Shown one piece after another: positions 1 through 7,920 of a DNA stretch of 33,415 bases. Numbering within the stretch: position 1 is the stretch's first letter; each line of letters starts with the position of its first letter. The translations under genes were made by a program, and so were the position numbers. Source of the stretch: an uncultured Lentisphaeria bacterium (GTDB taxonomy: Bacteria; Verrucomicrobiota; Lentisphaeria; Victivallales; Victivallaceae); the NCBI GenBank assembly GCA_903863035.1, contig CAIPAT010000276.1, forward strand, positions 1-33,415, read 5' to 3'. The notes beneath the pieces are model-generated. The model did no database searches, was not told the DNA's origin, and saw only the letters and a program-made list of their open reading frames with translations.

Positions 1-106
1 AAGCGAATGCTAAACGAAGAAGAACAGGGGGAAAGCCGTGTGAGGGAAAACCGCACGCACGGTTTGGTCGATGAGGCAGAGCCGATAAGTCGCAACTCGT
101 TGATGC
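1..106 (+). ncRNA. 3' end of a group II intron (domains V and VI), partial
   Basis: Bases 33-65 fold as a domain V-like hairpin. AAGCCGTG (33-40) pairs with CACGGTTT (58-65), a two-base CG bulge lies at 56-57, and a 15-base upper hairpin with an A-rich loop spans 41-55. The AGC triad expected near the base of domain V is present at 34-36. A second hairpin, TCGATGAG (68-75) with CTCGTTGA (96-103), fits domain VI. The upper stem of domain V has one mismatch and is one base shorter than usual. The exact 3' splice site is not certain (about 104-107). The intron body and reverse transcriptase lie outside the window. Exon sequence coding for GFTLIELL follows at once. Confidence 0.7.
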
Positions 107-825
107 TTAGAGGTTTTACTTTAATCGAACTCCTGGTAGTCATTTCGATTATTGCAATTTTAGCCTCCATGCTGCTGCCGGCGCTGAATAAGGCGCGCGA
201 GAAGGCACGGGCGACAACTTGTATCAACAATCAGAAACAAATCGGGGTGGCTTTTAATATGTATGCCGGCGACAACAAAGGAATGATCAGCTTAATCTGG
301 AACTTTGCTCCAGGAACTACCATGTTGTGGTCAGAATCTCTGGTCACCGCGCCGATGGATCCCTATAACACCACGCGTCCGGATAACAGACGTTACATTG
401 ATAATTGGAAAACCGTGGTCTGCCCATCTAATACCGGACCTGATCTTGCTCGCAGCAACCATCTGGTACGGCGCTATAAAACCTACGGCAGCAACACTTA
501 CTTTAAAGACTTTGCCGGAATTAGCACGGGGGGGACAGGTTCGCGACTGGCACTGCAAATGGATAAGATAGGCTTGCTGGAGCGCCGGCAGTCCATGAAA
601 CTGCCGCTGATCGGCGAAAGCAGATTGCTCACTGAATCCGTTGGAGAGGAAGGATGGCAATACTATGTCCTGAACCGTGATGGCTTTTCCGCGGGGATGA
701 ACCTGCTGCATTCCAATAAAGCCAATGCCTTGCTGAGTGACGGACATGTGGAAAGCGTTGACCGCGGAACTGCTGTCAAAGATTACAAATTTTATGTGTT
801 TTATATGAACGGGATAAAGATATAG
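103..825 (+). CDS. Prepilin-type N-terminal methylation / H-X9-DG protein (3' exon of an intron-interrupted gene)
   Basis: This is a type II/IV pseudopilin-like protein with the N-terminal motif [12 protein letters not shown], a hydrophobic helix, and the C-terminal H-X9-DG motif (His 38 residues from the end). Such proteins are greatly expanded in Lentisphaerota and Planctomycetota; they are presumably processed by a prepilin peptidase and placed in the envelope, but their role is unknown. The frame stays open back to base 7, yet the upstream residues are translated intron RNA. The ATG at 103 gives a short MLRG leader but has no ribosome-binding site and overlaps the predicted intron end, so the true 5' exon probably lies upstream of the intron. 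The stop codon overlaps the GTG of the next gene by one base (TAGTG), which suggests translational coupling. Confidence 0.8.
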   Translation: MLRGFTLIELLVVISIIAILASMLLPALNKAREKARATTCINNQKQIGVAFNMYAGDNKGMISLIWNFAPGTTMLWSESLVTAPMDPYNTTRPDNRRYIDNWKTVVCPSNTGPDLARSNHLVRRYKTYGSNTYFKDFAGISTGGTGSRLALQMDKIGLLERRQSMKLPLIGESRLLTESVGEEGWQYYVLNRDGFSAGMNLLHSNKANALLSDGHVESVDRGTAVKDYKFYVFYMNGIKI

Positions 826-3092
826 TGAAAAAAAGCACAATTCTTCTGTTGTCTGCGGTACTTTGCGCAGTTCAGTTGTACGGCGCGGAACCGGTGAAGG
901 AGATGCCGTCAGAGATAAAATCTGACTCAGGAAATCAGACAGAGCTAAGTTATTACAAAAATTCATACATTGTCGCGGTTGACCGCAAGCTTCTTGATCA
1001 AATCATCGGACAGACATTGACCATGGCTGCCGGAAAGCTGCCGTCAATAACAGCCTTGGTTGAATGCGCCAAAACGGCTGGACACAATCGCTGCTCCATG
1101 CTGGAAGCGCGGCTGGAGATTGTCAAAAGGCTGGTTGAATATATCAAAGAACATCAGGCCGTTAACAACTCTCCGGAAGCGATTCTGTTTGCCGCCCAGG
1201 GCGCACGGGAATTGAAGCACTTGATTGATTACTTCGATGTGGAATCTCGAATTTTTGAAAAATCACAGGCCGCCATTACCGTAAAAACAATTTCCGTGAA
1301 AGATTTTGGGGCCATAGGCGATGGACAGAATGATGATGCGGCAGCCATCCGTAAAGCGATTGAAGCGGCGGCTAAAATCGAAGGCGGGGCAAGGATACTG
1401 ATTCCGTCTGGGAACTACCGACTGGGGAGTCTGAACCGGATAAACCCGGCAGTCAACGTCCGCGACACCTTGCAAGTCAATGCTCCTGTTATTGAGAATG
1501 GCGACCCCAACTGGCAAAGCGGACACCTTGTACTCTTGAATTTAGATAATGTGACTATTGAGGGTGAAAAAAATACCAATTTGCTGCCGCAGGATTCAAC
1601 TCAAACTGCGATTAAAATAGTCGGCTGTCAAAATGTTACCATAAAAAACATCAATATTGATTACCCGAATCTGGTATTTTGCCAGGGAGAGATTGTCGCT
1701 GCTGATCCGCAAGCCAGTAAAGTGCTTTGGAAACTGGACCGGAACTATCCTGACCCGAGTCAACCCCGTTTTATCAATGCGCCGCAGCGTCTTGGAACGC
1801 TTCACGAAAAAGATCGCGGCAACTTTGTCTGGAAAGCGGAAGATATTTTCTTCGGCAAAATAAAAAAACGTGATGATAATCTGTTCGAGCTGGAAATACC
1901 GTACCGGCCATCACTGCCGCGCCAGTTTGAAGAGTTCACTCCCGGACGCAAGATTGTTATTTCGGCACGGTATGACCAATATGGCAGCGCAGTCGCCCTG
2001 AACAATTCCAGTTTTTGCAATGTGGAAGACATTACCATTAACAGTTCCCCCGGAATCGCCTTCATGCTCTGGCGTAACAATGCAATCAAAGTAACCAACT
2101 GCAAAATTGCAACACCGGAAAAATCCACCCGCCTGATTTCGACTAATGGCGATGGGATTCAATCGGTCAACAGCATCATCGGTCCGTTCATCGAAAACTG
2201 TAATTTCAGCAGGATGCAAGACGATGGGGTAATGGTCTCCACCCGCAGTTCAAAAATCATCGCAGTAGATTCAGCAGATCCGCGCAAAATATTGACGAAC
2301 AATATTGTATTCGCTCCAGGGCTGAATGGCGCGGTGCTGGATCCGTTGACCGGGCAGATCAAGTCTGAGGCCATCTGCAGTTCGTTGAGACTTGCGGCTA
2401 GATGGAAGAGCAGCTCCGGTACTGAATTCTATTTCGATGCTCCATTAAAAATCGATACCACAATGGAGAATTTTGCGGGACGTGAACTTACCCATAAAGA
2501 GATGATAGATTATTATACCGGGATAAAACCGTTCACCAAACAGCCTGATTTAATTTTATGCACCGATTTTTCTGATGCCGGAACGGTAGTCAGAAAAAAT
2601 AAATTTGCTTCGCACCGCGGTACCGGGATAAAGATTCAAGGAACTAACGCTATCGTGGAAAATAATCAATTGAGCGACATTCAAGGTGTCGGAATTGCCG
2701 TTTCCGCGATCATGGCCTGGGGCGAACCATTAACGCCGCACAATGTGCTGATACGCAAAAACAATGTGAGTGATTCTGCCGTTGGGGTTGCCACGCATTA
2801 TACATTATTCAAAGGCGATGCGCTCAGTCGGCCTGTCAACCGGATTTTAATTGAAGACAATCGTTTTATTAACCAGCGCCGCGCCGCAGTTCATTTTGGC
2901 AATTGCGCCAATGTAGAGGTGAAAAACAACGTGTTTGATTCCCCCGGACTTAACAAAGCGATCAGCACCGGGAGTTTGAAAAACCTGACCTTTACAGGCA
3001 ATAAATTCAGCTTCGCCAGTCAGAATCCAGCCGATTTTATGGCAGTTTCATCCATGGCGGAAAATCTGTCTATTGACGGCTCCAAATTCTGA
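825..3092 (+). CDS. Secreted right-handed parallel beta-helix protein (pectate lyase superfamily, GH28/GH110-like)
   Basis: A 755-residue protein with a signal peptide (residues 1-20, positive MKK start, hydrophobic core, cut near LYGA). A helical stretch fills about 50-150. At about 158-176 comes the VKDFGAIGDG motif with following Asp residues that opens pectate-lyase-superfamily beta-helices, followed by many short beta-strand coils rich in Asn ladders (VTIKNINI, VIVENN-like turns). A DDGV motif near 465 resembles the acidic site of GH28/GH110-type beta-helix hydrolases, so a polysaccharide-cleaving role outside the cytoplasm is plausible, but the substrate is unknown. The start is GTG, overlapping the prepilin stop by one base. 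Pairing of a prepilin gene with a secreted carbohydrate enzyme is common in this phylum. A non-catalytic surface protein is the alternative. Confidence 0.75.
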   Translation: MKKSTILLLSAVLCAVQLYGAEPVKEMPSEIKSDSGNQTELSYYKNSYIVAVDRKLLDQIIGQTLTMAAGKLPSITALVECAKTAGHNRCSMLEARLEIVKRLVEYIKEHQAVNNSPEAILFAAQGARELKHLIDYFDVESRIFEKSQAAITVKTISVKDFGAIGDGQNDDAAAIRKAIEAAAKIEGGARILIPSGNYRLGSLNRINPAVNVRDTLQVNAPVIENGDPNWQSGHLVLLNLDNVTIEGEKNTNLLPQDSTQTAIKIVGCQNVTIKNINIDYPNLVFCQGEIVAADPQASKVLWKLDRNYPDPSQPRFINAPQRLGTLHEKDRGNFVWKAEDIFFGKIKKRDDNLFELEIPYRPSLPRQFEEFTPGRKIVISARYDQYGSAVALNNSSFCNVEDITINSSPGIAFMLWRNNAIKVTNCKIATPEKSTRLISTNGDGIQSVNSIIGPFIENCNFSRMQDDGVMVSTRSSKIIAVDSADPRKILTNNIVFAPGLNGAVLDPLTGQIKSEAICSSLRLAARWKSSSGTEFYFDAPLKIDTTMENFAGRELTHKEMIDYYTGIKPFTKQPDLILCTDFSDAGTVVRKNKFASHRGTGIKIQGTNAIVENNQLSDIQGVGIAVSAIMAWGEPLTPHNVLIRKNNVSDSAVGVATHYTLFKGDALSRPVNRILIEDNRFINQRRAAVHFGNCANVEVKNNVFDSPGLNKAISTGSLKNLTFTGNKFSFASQNPADFMAVSSMAENLSIDGSKF

Positions 3093-3134
3093 TAAATTTA
3101 GGCTCACGGCTGGAGCCGGGTAAAGTTGTAAATG

Positions 3135-3968
3135 CTAGAATTTGCCGGGCGACTGCCCGGTAACTGCTTTGAACTGGCGCATGAAGTAAAACACATCATG
3201 GTATCCAAGCTGTATCGCCGTTTCTTTGATTGAGCGTCCCTGGGCAAGCAGGGTTTTGGCTCTGGAGATTCTGGTTGATACCAGGAAATCTTTCGGGCTT
3301 CTGCCGGTATAACTTTTAAAAACTCTGCGGAAATGGGTTTCGCTCAAACCGCAGAAGACGGCGAAATCCGTTATGGCGCAGCCGGAATCTTCGCAATTGC
3401 TCATCCGCTCCAGCACTTGTTTAAGCCGGTCTTCCATTTTCCTTCCGGAGGCGCTGGCTTTGGTCGCAACGTAAAGATCGTGGATCATTTCCAGAATAAT
3501 ATTTTTTCTTTTTAAAATCGCCGCCATGTCTTCGCTGTTCATTAATTCCTGCAGCTTGTCGTAAGCCATTCCGGCAATGCCGCCGGCTCCGGTAAGAAAG
3601 GCATCAGTCTTGGAGATAAAACCCATATCTTCCAGTTTCTCCGCTTCCGGCCCCGACCATACGATCCACCTGGTGGTCCATTTAACGAACGGGTCGTAAA
3701 AATGCGGTTCATCCGGGAAAAGCATAACGGCGTCGCCCGGGTACAGATTAACTTCGCCGCTGCTGCGGCTGTAGAAAAAACCTTCTCCCGATTCTACTGA
3801 CACAATGCCGTAAAGCCCCAGCTTGCGCAGCGGGCGCCCGGGCTCCGGAATGTTCTCTCCGGCGCCGGTCCGGTCAACCCACAGTCCAATCCGCTTCTCC
3901 GTGTTCAGCGGCGTCCTGAAGCGTTCGGAGCGGATGACCGGCATTGCTGTTTTGGTCGAAAAGTCCAT
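3135..3968 (-). CDS. AraC family transcriptional regulator
   Basis: A 277-residue regulator. The N-terminal half (about 45-115) is an AraC-type cupin sensor domain (short beta-strands, LYPGDAVMLFPDEPH). The C-terminal 100 residues carry the two helix-turn-helix units of the AraC/XylS DNA-binding domain, with the signature around ISRAKTLLAQG, IKETAIQLGYHDVFYFMRQFKAVTGQSP. It is transcribed divergently from the URO-D-like gene at 4082, and the 113-bp gap holds a pair of direct repeats suited to an AraC dimer. It probably controls that gene and itself in response to a small molecule, perhaps a sugar; the ligand cannot be read from the sequence. The 42-bp gap after the beta-helix gene means the two are convergent. 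Confidence 0.9.
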   Translation of the reverse strand: MDFSTKTAMPVIRSERFRTPLNTEKRIGLWVDRTGAGENIPEPGRPLRKLGLYGIVSVESGEGFFYSRSSGEVNLYPGDAVMLFPDEPHFYDPFVKWTTRWIVWSGPEAEKLEDMGFISKTDAFLTGAGGIAGMAYDKLQELMNSEDMAAILKRKNIILEMIHDLYVATKASASGRKMEDRLKQVLERMSNCEDSGCAITDFAVFCGLSETHFRRVFKSYTGRSPKDFLVSTRISRAKTLLAQGRSIKETAIQLGYHDVFYFMRQFKAVTGQSPGKF

Positions 3969-3984
3969 GTTTATGATTGTTCTT

Positions 3985-4028
3985 TCAATATAACAGTACT
4001 TATTTTATGCTTAATATAACACTATAAT
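3985..4028 (+). promoter_or_regulatory. Candidate AraC operator direct repeats and promoter of the URO-D-like gene
   Basis: Two identical 9-bp words AATATAACA lie at 3987-3995 and 4013-4021, spaced 26 bp start to start (about 2.5 helical turns), between the divergent AraC and URO-D-like genes. A perfect TATAAT follows at 4023-4028 with only a weak TTATTT at 4000-4005 (17-bp spacer). A good -10, a poor -35 and a repeat ending next to the -10 fit an activator-dependent promoter. The assignment to this particular AraC protein is inferred from position. Confidence 0.45.
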
Positions 4029-4081
4029 ATATATAAGAAGACATTCAAATGTAAAGTTGATTTTTAAATAAGGAGACAAAA

Positions 4082-5209
4082 ATGACCGACAGGGAAAGAT
4101 TTCTTGCAGTATTGCGCTTCGGCACAGTTGACCGGATTCCGCTGAACCCCGGTTATGGGCGTAAATCAACCCGGGAAAGATGGTTTCGCGAGGGCCTGCC
4201 GTCAGATGTGCAGGATATTGCGGAATACGCGTACCGTCAGGCCGGCGGCAAACTGGAATGGCCGTCCGGCGGAACAGGATTTATGCTGAATGAGCGGATG
4301 ATACCGCAATTTGAGTTAAAAGTAATCGAAAGACTGGCTGATTCGCAGATCGTGCAGGACTGGAAAGGCAATATTTGTGAAATCGGTCTGGAGTTTACGC
4401 CGGAATATCTGAATGCGGGGATTGACTTTGTGACCCGCCGCTGGATCAAATGCCCAGTGGAGAACCGCGCCGACTGGGCGGAGATGAAAAAACGTTACAA
4501 TCCCGCCGACCCCGCCCGTTTGCCGGCGGACCCGGCAGGGGAAGGCGCGCTGCTGATTGAACGTGAACATCCCGTGGTATTTCACTTTTCCGGGCCTTAC
4601 TGGCAGTTGCGCGAATGGCTGGGGTTTGAGCAGTTAAGCGTAATGTTTTATGATGATCCGGATTTTGTCCGGGAGATGATTGCGTTCTGGCAGGATTATA
4701 TCGCCACTTTGATGCAGAACGCCTTCAAGTATTGCATTCCGGATATGGTTCACATTTCCGAGGACATGGCTTATAAAGGATATTCCATGCTGTCCCCGGC
4801 GATGTGCCGCGAATTTCTGCTGCCGGTGTGGCGGAAGTGGGGTGAGATCATCCGTGCGAATAATATCCCGTTATATGGAGTTGATTCCGATGGCTTTATC
4901 GATGAACTCATTCCGTTATGGATTGAGGCCGGGGTCAATGCGTGCGACCCGGTTGAAGTCGCCGCCGGCAATGATATAGTGGAATTCAGAAAACGTTTCG
5001 GCCGGAATATGGCATATCGCGGCGGGGTGGATAAACGGGCGATGGCCAAAGGCGGACAGTCGATTGAAAATGAGCTCAGACGGATTGAGCCGGTAATCCG
5101 CGACGGCGGATTCATTCCGGGATGCGATCACGGCGTTCCGCATGACGTCTCCTGGCCGGATTATGTAAATTACGTCCGCCTGCTGGCCAAAGCCACCGGC
5201 TGGCTGTAA
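4082..5209 (+). CDS. Uroporphyrinogen decarboxylase (URO-D)-like protein
   Basis: A 375-residue protein of the URO-D/methyltransferase (MtaA/CmuA-like) superfamily. It opens with MTDRERFLAVLRFGTVDRIP, the usual start of the divergent URO-D-like proteins expanded in Lentisphaerota and other gut and marine bacteria, and ends with GCDHGVPHDVSWPDYVNYVRLL, where Cys348 and His350 match the metal-binding site of the methyltransferase branch. The substrate-binding Arg motif of true heme-pathway HemE near the N-terminus (RQAGR type) is missing, so decarboxylation of uroporphyrinogen is unlikely; a corrinoid-linked methyl transfer or an unknown reaction is more likely. The ribosome site AAGGAG (4070-4075) sits six bases before the ATG. 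It pairs with the divergent AraC gene and stands alone, without a corrinoid-protein gene nearby. Confidence 0.85.
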   Translation: MTDRERFLAVLRFGTVDRIPLNPGYGRKSTRERWFREGLPSDVQDIAEYAYRQAGGKLEWPSGGTGFMLNERMIPQFELKVIERLADSQIVQDWKGNICEIGLEFTPEYLNAGIDFVTRRWIKCPVENRADWAEMKKRYNPADPARLPADPAGEGALLIEREHPVVFHFSGPYWQLREWLGFEQLSVMFYDDPDFVREMIAFWQDYIATLMQNAFKYCIPDMVHISEDMAYKGYSMLSPAMCREFLLPVWRKWGEIIRANNIPLYGVDSDGFIDELIPLWIEAGVNACDPVEVAAGNDIVEFRKRFGRNMAYRGGVDKRAMAKGGQSIENELRRIEPVIRDGGFIPGCDHGVPHDVSWPDYVNYVRLLAKATGWL

Positions 5210-5235
5210 AAAATCAGGGGTTAAGTGCTAAGTGC

Positions 5236-5291
5236 TAGGTTTTAGGTTTTAGGTTTTAGGTTTTAGGTTTTAGGTTTTAGGTTTTAGGTTT
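5236..5291 (+). repeat. Tandem repeat, eight perfect copies of TAGGTTT
   Basis: Eight uninterrupted 7-bp units TAGGTTT fill 5236-5291, just after the related text TTAAGTGCTAAGTGC and just before the truncated GH3 remnant. Perfect copies imply recent slippage expansion. The unit is not in frame with any gene. It resembles a telomere repeat but does not equal the plant TTTAGGG unit, and the surroundings are bacterial. Confidence 0.95.
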
Positions 5292-5311
5292 GGATTTATT
5301 CTAACTTCTAT

Positions 5312-5598
5312 ATGCTTAATCACATGAATATTGGACGGATCATGATGGCCGGCGAGGAGATTATGGCATTCTGGCGGGCATTCTATGCCGACAATCCGGA
5401 CAAGGCCGTATTTACCAGTTTCGGCAATCCTTATATCCTGTACGAACAGCCGCACATAAACAATCTGCTGCTGACTACGGCCCGGCTCCCGCCGCGCAGC
5501 GCGCGGCGGTGAAAGCCTGGCGCGGCGAACTCAGTCTGCAGGACTTCTGCCCCGTTGCCATCCCCAGAATCAAAGTCCGCCGTTTCCTCTATGATTGA
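5312..5598 (+). pseudogene. C-terminal remnant of a GH3 family beta-N-acetylhexosaminidase-like protein
   Basis: The fragment reads GRIMMAGEEIMAFWRAFY, then NPDKAVFTSFGNPYILYEQPH and INNLLLT in one frame (from 5312). It continues as YGPAPAAQRAAVKAWRGEL through IKVRRFLYD to the stop at 5596-5598 in the next frame. A single base missing near 5473-5477 (ACTACGGC in place of ACNTACGGC) restores one continuous reading frame. The text resembles the C-terminal domain of secreted GH3 hexosaminidases. Everything upstream of the fragment is lost and replaced by the TAGGTTT array. No function is expected. Confidence 0.7.
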
Positions 5599-5672
5599 GC
5601 AAAAAGAGGTTTAATCGTACAGGAAATTGTATTTTGGTCCCTTATGATTGCGCACGCAATCTTTGGACTGCG

Positions 5673-5703
5673 GTCCAAAATGAGGTACGTGGTGTCCAAA
5701 ATG
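5673..5703 (+). repeat. Dispersed intergenic repeat, copy 1 (GTCCAAAATGAGG ... GGTGTCCAAAATG)
   Basis: A 31-bp element with two TCCAAAATG words. Its first 13 and last 13 bases are identical to the reverse complement of 17666-17697; only the middle five to six bases differ. In both copies a CATCGGCC-type sequence follows at a similar distance on the same side. This points to a mobile or recombining noncoding repeat. Confidence 0.7.
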
Positions 5704-5720
5704 CTTTGCTGTAGCGCCGC

Positions 5721-5799
5721 GCCGTCCGTTCCGGACGGCTGTATTTTCATCGGCCCCATAAGTCCCATCGGCCCCATAAGTCCCATCGGCCCCATAAAA
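5721..5799 (+). repeat. Hairpin plus three tandem 18-bp units (CCCATCGGCCCCATAAGT)
   Basis: GCCGTCC (5721-5727) pairs with GGACGGC (5733-5739) over a five-base loop. Three 18-bp units follow at 5746-5763 (first three bases diverged), 5764-5781 and 5782-5799. Either strand would code Gly-Pro-Met/Ile-Gly-Pro strings, but there is no convincing gene. The rest of 5599-5978 shows no gene. Confidence 0.7.
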
Positions 5800-5978
5800 G
5801 CCTCGTGCAGAGCTGGTGTCCAGGTTGTCCGGAATGTTGACTGTTATACGGGATTATATTTTTATGTGTATTGAAATACGATAGTTTATGAAATATAATA
5901 TAGCTTCATGTGATGTCGGGGTGTCAGGCTGTTTTCAGCGCAACGGGGTTCGTAATCAAGGATAAGGAGAGTTATCAA

Positions 5979-7841
5979 ATGCCGGAGATTTTTTCCAGAG
6001 AATTCAAAGCTGTTCCCGCGGCGGATATCATCGCCAAATTAAAACATAGTTCAGCCAGTCTCGACGACTTGCTGGGACACGATATCTATGTCAATACTGA
6101 CCGCGAGTATCTGGTGCGCCAGAAGGAGCGGATGATAAAGACGCTGGAGTGCCATATCGAGCGTGCGGGCAACGTTCCCACTGTACTGCTGCGGGCTCCG
6201 GGACGTCTTAACGCGTTTCTGGAATATCTCGATATGTGCGGCGGCGATCATATGTCCACCACGATTGACGGCGATATACCGATGGCGCTTTCCTTCCGCA
6301 ATGACGACGTTCTGAACCTCTATAATTACAATCCGCTGTTTCCGGCAACTGAAGTTTCACTGAACAAAGAACTTGAGCAGTTCCGGCAGGCTCCATGGGC
6401 AGGCCAGGCAGTTGCCGGGATGACCGATAACTGGGACAGCCGTTCGCTGCTGTTCCCCTATTACGGACGCAAACAGGGTGACTGGGTGAATTACATTCTC
6501 AGCCCGTATATCAAAGCGCTCTGGGAGAATCCCGGGATTGAAATGTGCGGCGCGGATATGACCTTCGGGCCGTCCACCACGCCTTTCCGCGCCGGAGTCA
6601 GCTCATCCTCCGCGATGGTCGTGCTCTCTTTTCTTGCGATGTTTTTTACCAACCGCGACAAGCTGCCGAAATGGACCAACAGCCAGGTCTGCCGTTTCCT
6701 GGGCGAAGCCGAATGGTATGTCGGCACCCACGGCGGCGCCAATGATCAGATGACTATTCTGTTCAGTCTCGCCAACAGCGTCAGTTATAACCGTCACTCG
6801 CGCCCTGAAGTCAGCGTGACCACGCTGCCGTTCCTGAAAGGTATTCATGTTGTTCTGGCCAACTCCCTGTGGGAAGTGAATAAAAGCGCGGGGGGAAATC
6901 AGAGTTTCAATATGCGCAAAGGCTGGATAAAAATGAGCGAAGACCTTGCGGAAATCCTGATCAGCGAGGTTACTGAAGCTATTAAAAATTGTGAAAACAC
7001 CAAACCGGGCTGGATGAGCCAGCTGGTCGAAAGATTGTTCGACTTCGTTCCGGACAAGGCGATAAAGCATCTTGAGCAGCAGCCGGAATTGTGGGAAAAG
7101 ATTCGCCGCAATTTCAAGAAACTCGGCAGTTTGTGCGAAGATATTCTTGGTATTCCGGATGAAGCCATCGAGGAATTCATTGCGCTGCTGCCGGTAAAAA
7201 TCACTCCGGACGCCGCGGCTAAATTGTTAAAGACCGACCACGCTTCTGTCATCAGAAATTATACCAATCCCAAACGCAGTATCGGCGGCTACCATTTGCG
7301 GACCACTGCCAGATTTTTCTACCGCCAGAATGTCATCGGCAGGCGTCTGCAGCAGATTTTCGAGGCGGCGGCATTACAACTGAAGTCCGGCGATCTTACA
7401 GAAACATCAAAGGTCTATGACTGCTACCGGCATGAAGTCGGCGTGCTGGTAGACAAACTCCAGGACGCCCTGACATTTGACTTCAGAGTCTCCATTCCCC
7501 AGCTGGATTTCCTGCTCAGCATCGCTAAGCGCGGCCCCGGCTATCTAGGCGGCAAGTTGACCGGCGCCGGCAAAGGCGGCTGCGTCTCCATTCTGGTCAG
7601 AGCGGAGGACTCGCAGGCGATGTGCGAATATCTGGACCGGGAATATTATGGACGCCCGGAAAGTTTTGAGTATTACCGCATGGTGCTTACCGATGATATC
7701 AAGTTCTCTGATCCCGGCAGCATCGAGCATGAGTCGGCCGTCGAGCGGCTGGCGAATCTGGATCACGCCCTGTCCGCCATCCCGGAAAACCGGCGCGTAG
7801 TAACCTTCAGCAAGGGTGCCTGCGCCATCAATTTTGACTGA
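5979..7841 (+). CDS. Galactokinase-like GHMP family sugar kinase
   Basis: A 620-residue protein with the three GHMP motifs: RAPGRLN (72-78), the ATP-binding GVSSSSAM loop (206-213), and LTGAGKGGCVSILV near the C-terminus. GTHGGANDQ (249-257) stands where galactokinases have the catalytic Asp. The substrate motif GEHTDY of galactokinase is replaced by LEYLDMCGGD, and the protein is about 200 residues longer than GalK because of helical inserts, so the sugar is probably not free galactose. It likely phosphorylates a sugar or sugar derivative in the cytoplasm. The ATG at 5979 is chosen over 5910 because AAGGAG (5964-5969) lies nine bases upstream. No sugar-nucleotide gene is adjacent; it stands alone before a bidirectional terminator. 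Confidence 0.85.
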   Translation: MPEIFSREFKAVPAADIIAKLKHSSASLDDLLGHDIYVNTDREYLVRQKERMIKTLECHIERAGNVPTVLLRAPGRLNAFLEYLDMCGGDHMSTTIDGDIPMALSFRNDDVLNLYNYNPLFPATEVSLNKELEQFRQAPWAGQAVAGMTDNWDSRSLLFPYYGRKQGDWVNYILSPYIKALWENPGIEMCGADMTFGPSTTPFRAGVSSSSAMVVLSFLAMFFTNRDKLPKWTNSQVCRFLGEAEWYVGTHGGANDQMTILFSLANSVSYNRHSRPEVSVTTLPFLKGIHVVLANSLWEVNKSAGGNQSFNMRKGWIKMSEDLAEILISEVTEAIKNCENTKPGWMSQLVERLFDFVPDKAIKHLEQQPELWEKIRRNFKKLGSLCEDILGIPDEAIEEFIALLPVKITPDAAAKLLKTDHASVIRNYTNPKRSIGGYHLRTTARFFYRQNVIGRRLQQIFEAAALQLKSGDLTETSKVYDCYRHEVGVLVDKLQDALTFDFRVSIPQLDFLLSIAKRGPGYLGGKLTGAGKGGCVSILVRAEDSQAMCEYLDREYYGRPESFEYYRMVLTDDIKFSDPGSIEHESAVERLANLDHALSAIPENRRVVTFSKGACAINFD

Positions 7842-7866
7842 AATAAATCAAGTATACCGGGCAAAA

Positions 7867-7900
7867 AAAAGGTGAACTTTATGCGTAAAGTTCACCTTTT
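7867..7900. terminator. Bidirectional intrinsic terminator
   Basis: AAAAGGTGAACTTTA pairs perfectly with TAAAGTTCACCTTTT over a four-base loop. On the minus strand the stem is followed by eight T residues, a strong terminator for the glmS-waaA-thiC transcript; on the plus strand a shorter T run serves the kinase gene. It sits between the two convergent units. Confidence 0.9.
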
Positions 7901-7920
7901 CACTTTCATAAATATTCTGA

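Noticed and set aside
331..966. Minus-strand open frame opposite the prepilin gene
   Set aside because: The plus strand has clear prepilin motifs, and the minus frame has no recognisable domain or ribosome site.
5236..5291. Telomere of a eukaryote
   Set aside because: The unit is not a standard telomere repeat, the array has only eight units inside bacterial genes, and it is not at an end.
5721..5799. CRISPR array
   Set aside because: Units are 18 bp, directly tandem and have no unique spacers; no cas gene is present.
5644..5874. Possible collagen-like Gly-Pro-Ile/Met protein
   Set aside because: The Gly-Pro text comes only from the 18-bp tandem repeat, both strands give similar strings, and there is no ribosome site.
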